Shown one piece after another: positions 7,338 to 9,559 of a stretch of DNA of 9,559 bases. The DNA lies in assembly GCA_030950835.1 (NCBI GenBank), contig JAUZQU010000144.1, positions 1-9,559 on the forward strand, written 5' to 3'. This DNA is from Mariprofundaceae bacterium. Its GTDB lineage: Bacteria; Pseudomonadota; Zetaproteobacteria; Mariprofundales; Mariprofundaceae. Made by a program: the position numbers and the translations under genes. The notes under the pieces are model-generated. The model searched no databases, was not told the origin of the DNA, and saw only the letters and a program-made list of their open reading frames with translations. The stretch's first letter is position 1. Every line of letters starts with the position of its first letter.

Positions 7338-8594
7338 TTGAACCCATCTCAACCACACCCTGCCCTCAATATTGCAGCATATGCTTTGTTGGCAGGGCTT
7401 TTAGTTTACCCATTTTCTATCGCTGCTAGCAACTTGTTTTTCGCCATCATGCTGCTGATAGTGCTGCCGAACAGAGCACTCATCCAGCAAGGATGGCGTA
7501 CATGCTGGTCAGATTATCAACCTATCACTATCGGCATTTTATGTTTTATCTTGTTCACCTTTGTGGGCACTTTATGGAGTGAATACACTGAACTTTCCCT
7601 GCATAAAATGGGCAAACAGCTCAACTGGCTGATTATTCCTGTGATCATTGCTTTGGTCTACGTTCAACCCAAATTGCGTCTGCATGCATTCATTTTCATC
7701 TCTACTGGTCTGTTTTTACACCTTATTTTATGTACTTTGCAATATAATGGCGTGGTGAATATCAGTGGGCAAGGCAGCAATTTACATGATGCTACAGGGC
7801 TTGTTGGTCATTTATCTTTTGGTTTTATATATGGAATTTGGGCGGGTGCTTTGCTTGTTGCTGCGCAGACCTTACCCAAGAAATGGAAGTATGTCTGTTA
7901 TATATTGTGTATTTATGACGTAGTCACCGTGTTTATGGCGCAGGGTAGAAGTGGTTACATCACTACCTTAGCTTGTTTGGCTTTAGTGGCTTTAAAGGTC
8001 TTATTTCCAGGCAAGTGGAAGTTGAAAGTGCTCTTTCTCGCTGTTGTTATAAGCGCGATTGCTATTTTTATTTCAACACATCCACCCACCCAACACAAAA
8101 TTGATCAAACCATATCTGGTGTATCTGCTTTTTTCGATGGTAACTGGGACAATACCGACTTACGCATCAAATTATGGGCAACCAGCATTGAAGTATGGAA
8201 AGAAAATCCGTGGTTTGGTGTAGGCACTGCCGACTATCAACCCGCCTCCTACAAGTTGTTACAACAAGAAGAATTTGCCTATCTCGCCAAAGGACAGCCC
8301 CTAAGTAGCCAAGAAGCGGCATTTGGACATCCACATAACGAGTTTTTATTTGAACTGGCGCGTTGGGGAGTTTTCGGCTTGCTTGCTTTGCTTTATTTAT
8401 GTTGGCACTGGATAGGCGCAGGTTGGAAGAAAGATTGGCAACACGATACCATGAATGCTTATCTACTCACCGCCAGCGGCATCAGCGTTGTTTTGCACGG
8501 GCTTACCGAACCAAGCTTGAATAAACAGCTGGAAACCGTGTTTGCTTTTATTGTACTTGCCTTTGCCATGAGTCGGTCTAGCAACAAGCAATAA
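7338..8594 (+). CDS. WaaL-like O-antigen ligase
   Basis: A 418-residue polytopic inner membrane protein, the usual length for WaaL/RfaL, which joins O-antigen from undecaprenyl diphosphate to lipid A-core on the periplasmic side. About ten hydrophobic segments are visible. Arg204 in AQGRSGYITT and His333 in GHPHNEFLFEL match the essential Arg and His of the family. A periplasmic loop of roughly 80 residues (about 250-330) precedes the His motif, including NPWFGVGTADY (290-300). The start is taken as TTG 7338, because no ATG or GTG gives the full first membrane segment (the next Met is residue 38). No Shine-Dalgarno is evident, so this start is uncertain. It lies 21 bases after the lipoprotein gene and 1 base before the GT9 gene, so is probably cotranscribed with both. 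It shares architecture but little obvious sequence with the TPR-bearing ligase at 4738. Confidence 0.87.
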   Translation: MNPSQPHPALNIAAYALLAGLLVYPFSIAASNLFFAIMLLIVLPNRALIQQGWRTCWSDYQPITIGILCFILFTFVGTLWSEYTELSLHKMGKQLNWLIIPVIIALVYVQPKLRLHAFIFISTGLFLHLILCTLQYNGVVNISGQGSNLHDATGLVGHLSFGFIYGIWAGALLVAAQTLPKKWKYVCYILCIYDVVTVFMAQGRSGYITTLACLALVALKVLFPGKWKLKVLFLAVVISAIAIFISTHPPTQHKIDQTISGVSAFFDGNWDNTDLRIKLWATSIEVWKENPWFGVGTADYQPASYKLLQQEEFAYLAKGQPLSSQEAAFGHPHNEFLFELARWGVFGLLALLYLCWHWIGAGWKKDWQHDTMNAYLLTASGISVVLHGLTEPSLNKQLETVFAFIVLAFAMSRSSNKQ

Positions 8595-8595
8595 T

Positions 8596-9456
8596 ATGAA
8601 CATACTCATCGTGCGCAACGATAAAATTGGTGATTTTGTCACCGCTTTGCCTGCTTGTTACATCCTTAAACAACACTTGCCTGATTGCCACATCACTGTG
8701 CTTATCAGCCCTATCAATCAAAGTATTGCCAAAAATTGTGATTTTATTGATGCTACCATCATGGATGAAGGAGAAAGCGCCTTCGCTTTAGCAAAAACAT
8801 TAAAAAGTAAGCACTTTGATTGCGCATTCACCCTCTTTTCCAATACACGTGTCGCCGTTGCACAATGGCTTGCTCGCATTCCGCTGCGCATTGCTCCTGC
8901 CACCAAGTTAGCACAAATTTTTTACACCAAACGCGTGCTACAACGTCGGTCTCAAGTCAAAATGACCGAGTTCGCTTATAATATACAATTGATTCAAAGT
9001 TTATTCACCAATATCAATACCACTTATCCCTGCCCCTTATTAACCTTGGCGAAAAATAATATTTTATGCCCAAAAGATAAGGAAATAATTGCTTTTCACC
9101 CTGGTTTTGGTGGGTCTTCTGATGCCAACTGGAATGTTAGTGAATACATCCAACTTGCGCAAAGCATCGCACACTTAAGGCATATACAGCTCATTTTCAC
9201 CTTCGGACCCGGTGATGAGCAGTTTCTAGAAGAATTTCAACAACAAAAAGGCGATTTAAGGGCAGAGACCTATGTTTCCCAAGGTTCGCTCGCTGATTTC
9301 ACAGCCATCATCGCCTCTTTTAAGCTGTTTATCAGCACATCTACAGGCACTTTTCACCTTGCATCAGCCATAGGCACACCCACCATGACCTTTTTTGCCA
9401 ACAGCTTGTTCGCATCAGACCTGAATTCAAGTCATAAGTGCAATCTCAAATATTGA
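8596..9456 (+). CDS. GT9 glycosyltransferase (LPS heptosyltransferase type), 3' end disrupted by an IS
   Basis: A family 9 glycosyltransferase (GT-B fold), the family of WaaC/WaaF/WaaQ, which transfer heptose from ADP-heptose to the inner core of lipopolysaccharide in the cytoplasm. The N-terminal domain begins MNILIVRNDKIGDFVTALPA, with Asp13 at the conserved catalytic position. The C-terminal nucleotide-sugar domain starts near FHPGFGG (167-173) and includes FTFGPGDE and STGTFHLASAIGTPTMTFF (249-267). The reading frame is only 286 residues, against about 330-350 for the family. Residues after about 276 (NSSHKCNLKY) are read from the end of an IS30-family element, so roughly 40-60 native residues are missing. 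These normally complete the C-terminal domain, so activity is doubtful. It is 1 base after the ligase stop, probably by translational coupling. The sugar donor cannot be fixed from sequence. Confidence 0.87.
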   Translation: MNILIVRNDKIGDFVTALPACYILKQHLPDCHITVLISPINQSIAKNCDFIDATIMDEGESAFALAKTLKSKHFDCAFTLFSNTRVAVAQWLARIPLRIAPATKLAQIFYTKRVLQRRSQVKMTEFAYNIQLIQSLFTNINTTYPCPLLTLAKNNILCPKDKEIIAFHPGFGGSSDANWNVSEYIQLAQSIAHLRHIQLIFTFGPGDEQFLEEFQQQKGDLRAETYVSQGSLADFTAIIASFKLFISTSTGTFHLASAIGTPTMTFFANSLFASDLNSSHKCNLKY

Positions 9457-9559
9457 TTTCATACGAACCCCAGTGTTTTCCTCAAATACTTCGTATGGCG
9501 TTTTAAAATCCAGACACTTTTTAGGTCGGTCATTTAGCCTGTGAACTGCCTCCAGCACC
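9423..9559 (-). mobile_element. IS30-family insertion sequence, right (3') end, partial
   Basis: The last 137 bases are the 3' end of an insertion sequence read on the minus strand, continuing beyond the window. The evidence is the transposase C-terminus encoded here, with its stop only a few bases from the tip, and the abrupt change in the GT9 reading frame. The outer boundary is estimated at about 9420-9424, near GAATTC (9423-9428). The exact tip, terminal inverted repeat and target-site duplication cannot be set without the other end. Confidence 0.8.
9427..9559 (-). CDS. IS30-family transposase, C-terminal fragment
   Basis: The minus strand encodes 43 residues ending at TGA (9429-9427) and open at the window edge. 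They include RLNDRPKKCLDFKTPYEVFEE and end in EIALMT. The NxRPRKxLGFKTPxEVF block near the C-terminus is the signature of IS30-family DDE transposases. Here Asp replaces the usual Gly in the LGF position. Expected full length for the family is about 320-380 residues, so most of the gene, including the catalytic core, lies outside the window. It runs opposite to the GT9 gene that it interrupts. Confidence 0.85.
   Translation of the reverse strand, partial: VLEAVHRLNDRPKKCLDFKTPYEVFEENTGVRMKSIFEIALMT

Overview
The window looks like a chromosomal segment of a Gram-negative bacterium. It carries lipopolysaccharide-type genes (two O-antigen ligase-like proteins and a heptosyltransferase-type GT9) and an outer-membrane OmpA-like lipoprotein. 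Base composition is moderate to slightly AT-rich, and every gene except the tRNA and the terminal transposase is on the + strand. The gene set fits Pseudomonadota. A marine or iron-oxidising lineage such as the Zetaproteobacteria crossed my mind, but nothing here proves it.

Layout: (1) 128-215 is a tRNA-Ser(GGA) gene on the minus strand. (2) 216-564 is a divergent intergenic region holding a perfect extended -10 promoter and a small inverted repeat. (3) 565-3577 is a signalling/membrane block: a PAS-histidine kinase-receiver hybrid protein, a small class III adenylate cyclase that starts in the same reading frame one stop codon later, and a YihY/BrkB-type membrane protein whose start overlaps the cyclase. 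(4) 3602-4723 is a THUMP-domain RNA methyltransferase of the RlmL/COG0116 type. (5) 4738-9456 is a cell-surface block: a 617-residue O-antigen ligase/polymerase-like protein with C-terminal TPRs, an OmpA/MotB-type lipoprotein, a second WaaL-like ligase, and a GT9 glycosyltransferase. (6) From about 9423 to the window end is the 3' end of an IS30-family insertion sequence, which has cut off the C-terminus of the GT9 gene.

How they may work together: the kinase and cyclase look like a split version of a CyaC-type sensor (kinase, receiver, cyclase), which would turn a phosphorelay signal into cAMP. The later genes build or attach surface glycans: GT9 adds a core sugar, and the WaaL-like ligases transfer lipid-linked glycan to lipid A-core or to another acceptor. 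The OmpA-like lipoprotein would tie the outer membrane to peptidoglycan. The tight spacing from 565 to 6591 (gaps of 9, -26, 24 and 14 bases) suggests one transcription unit. A 77-base gap precedes the lipoprotein gene, which has its own strong ribosome binding site.

The strongest points for a second look are the single in-frame TAA separating kinase-receiver from cyclase, the IS30 disruption of the GT9 gene, and the pair of divergent WaaL-like ligases flanking a peptidoglycan-binding lipoprotein. I found no CRISPR array, phage genes or toxin-antitoxin pair, and no clearly new defence-type system.
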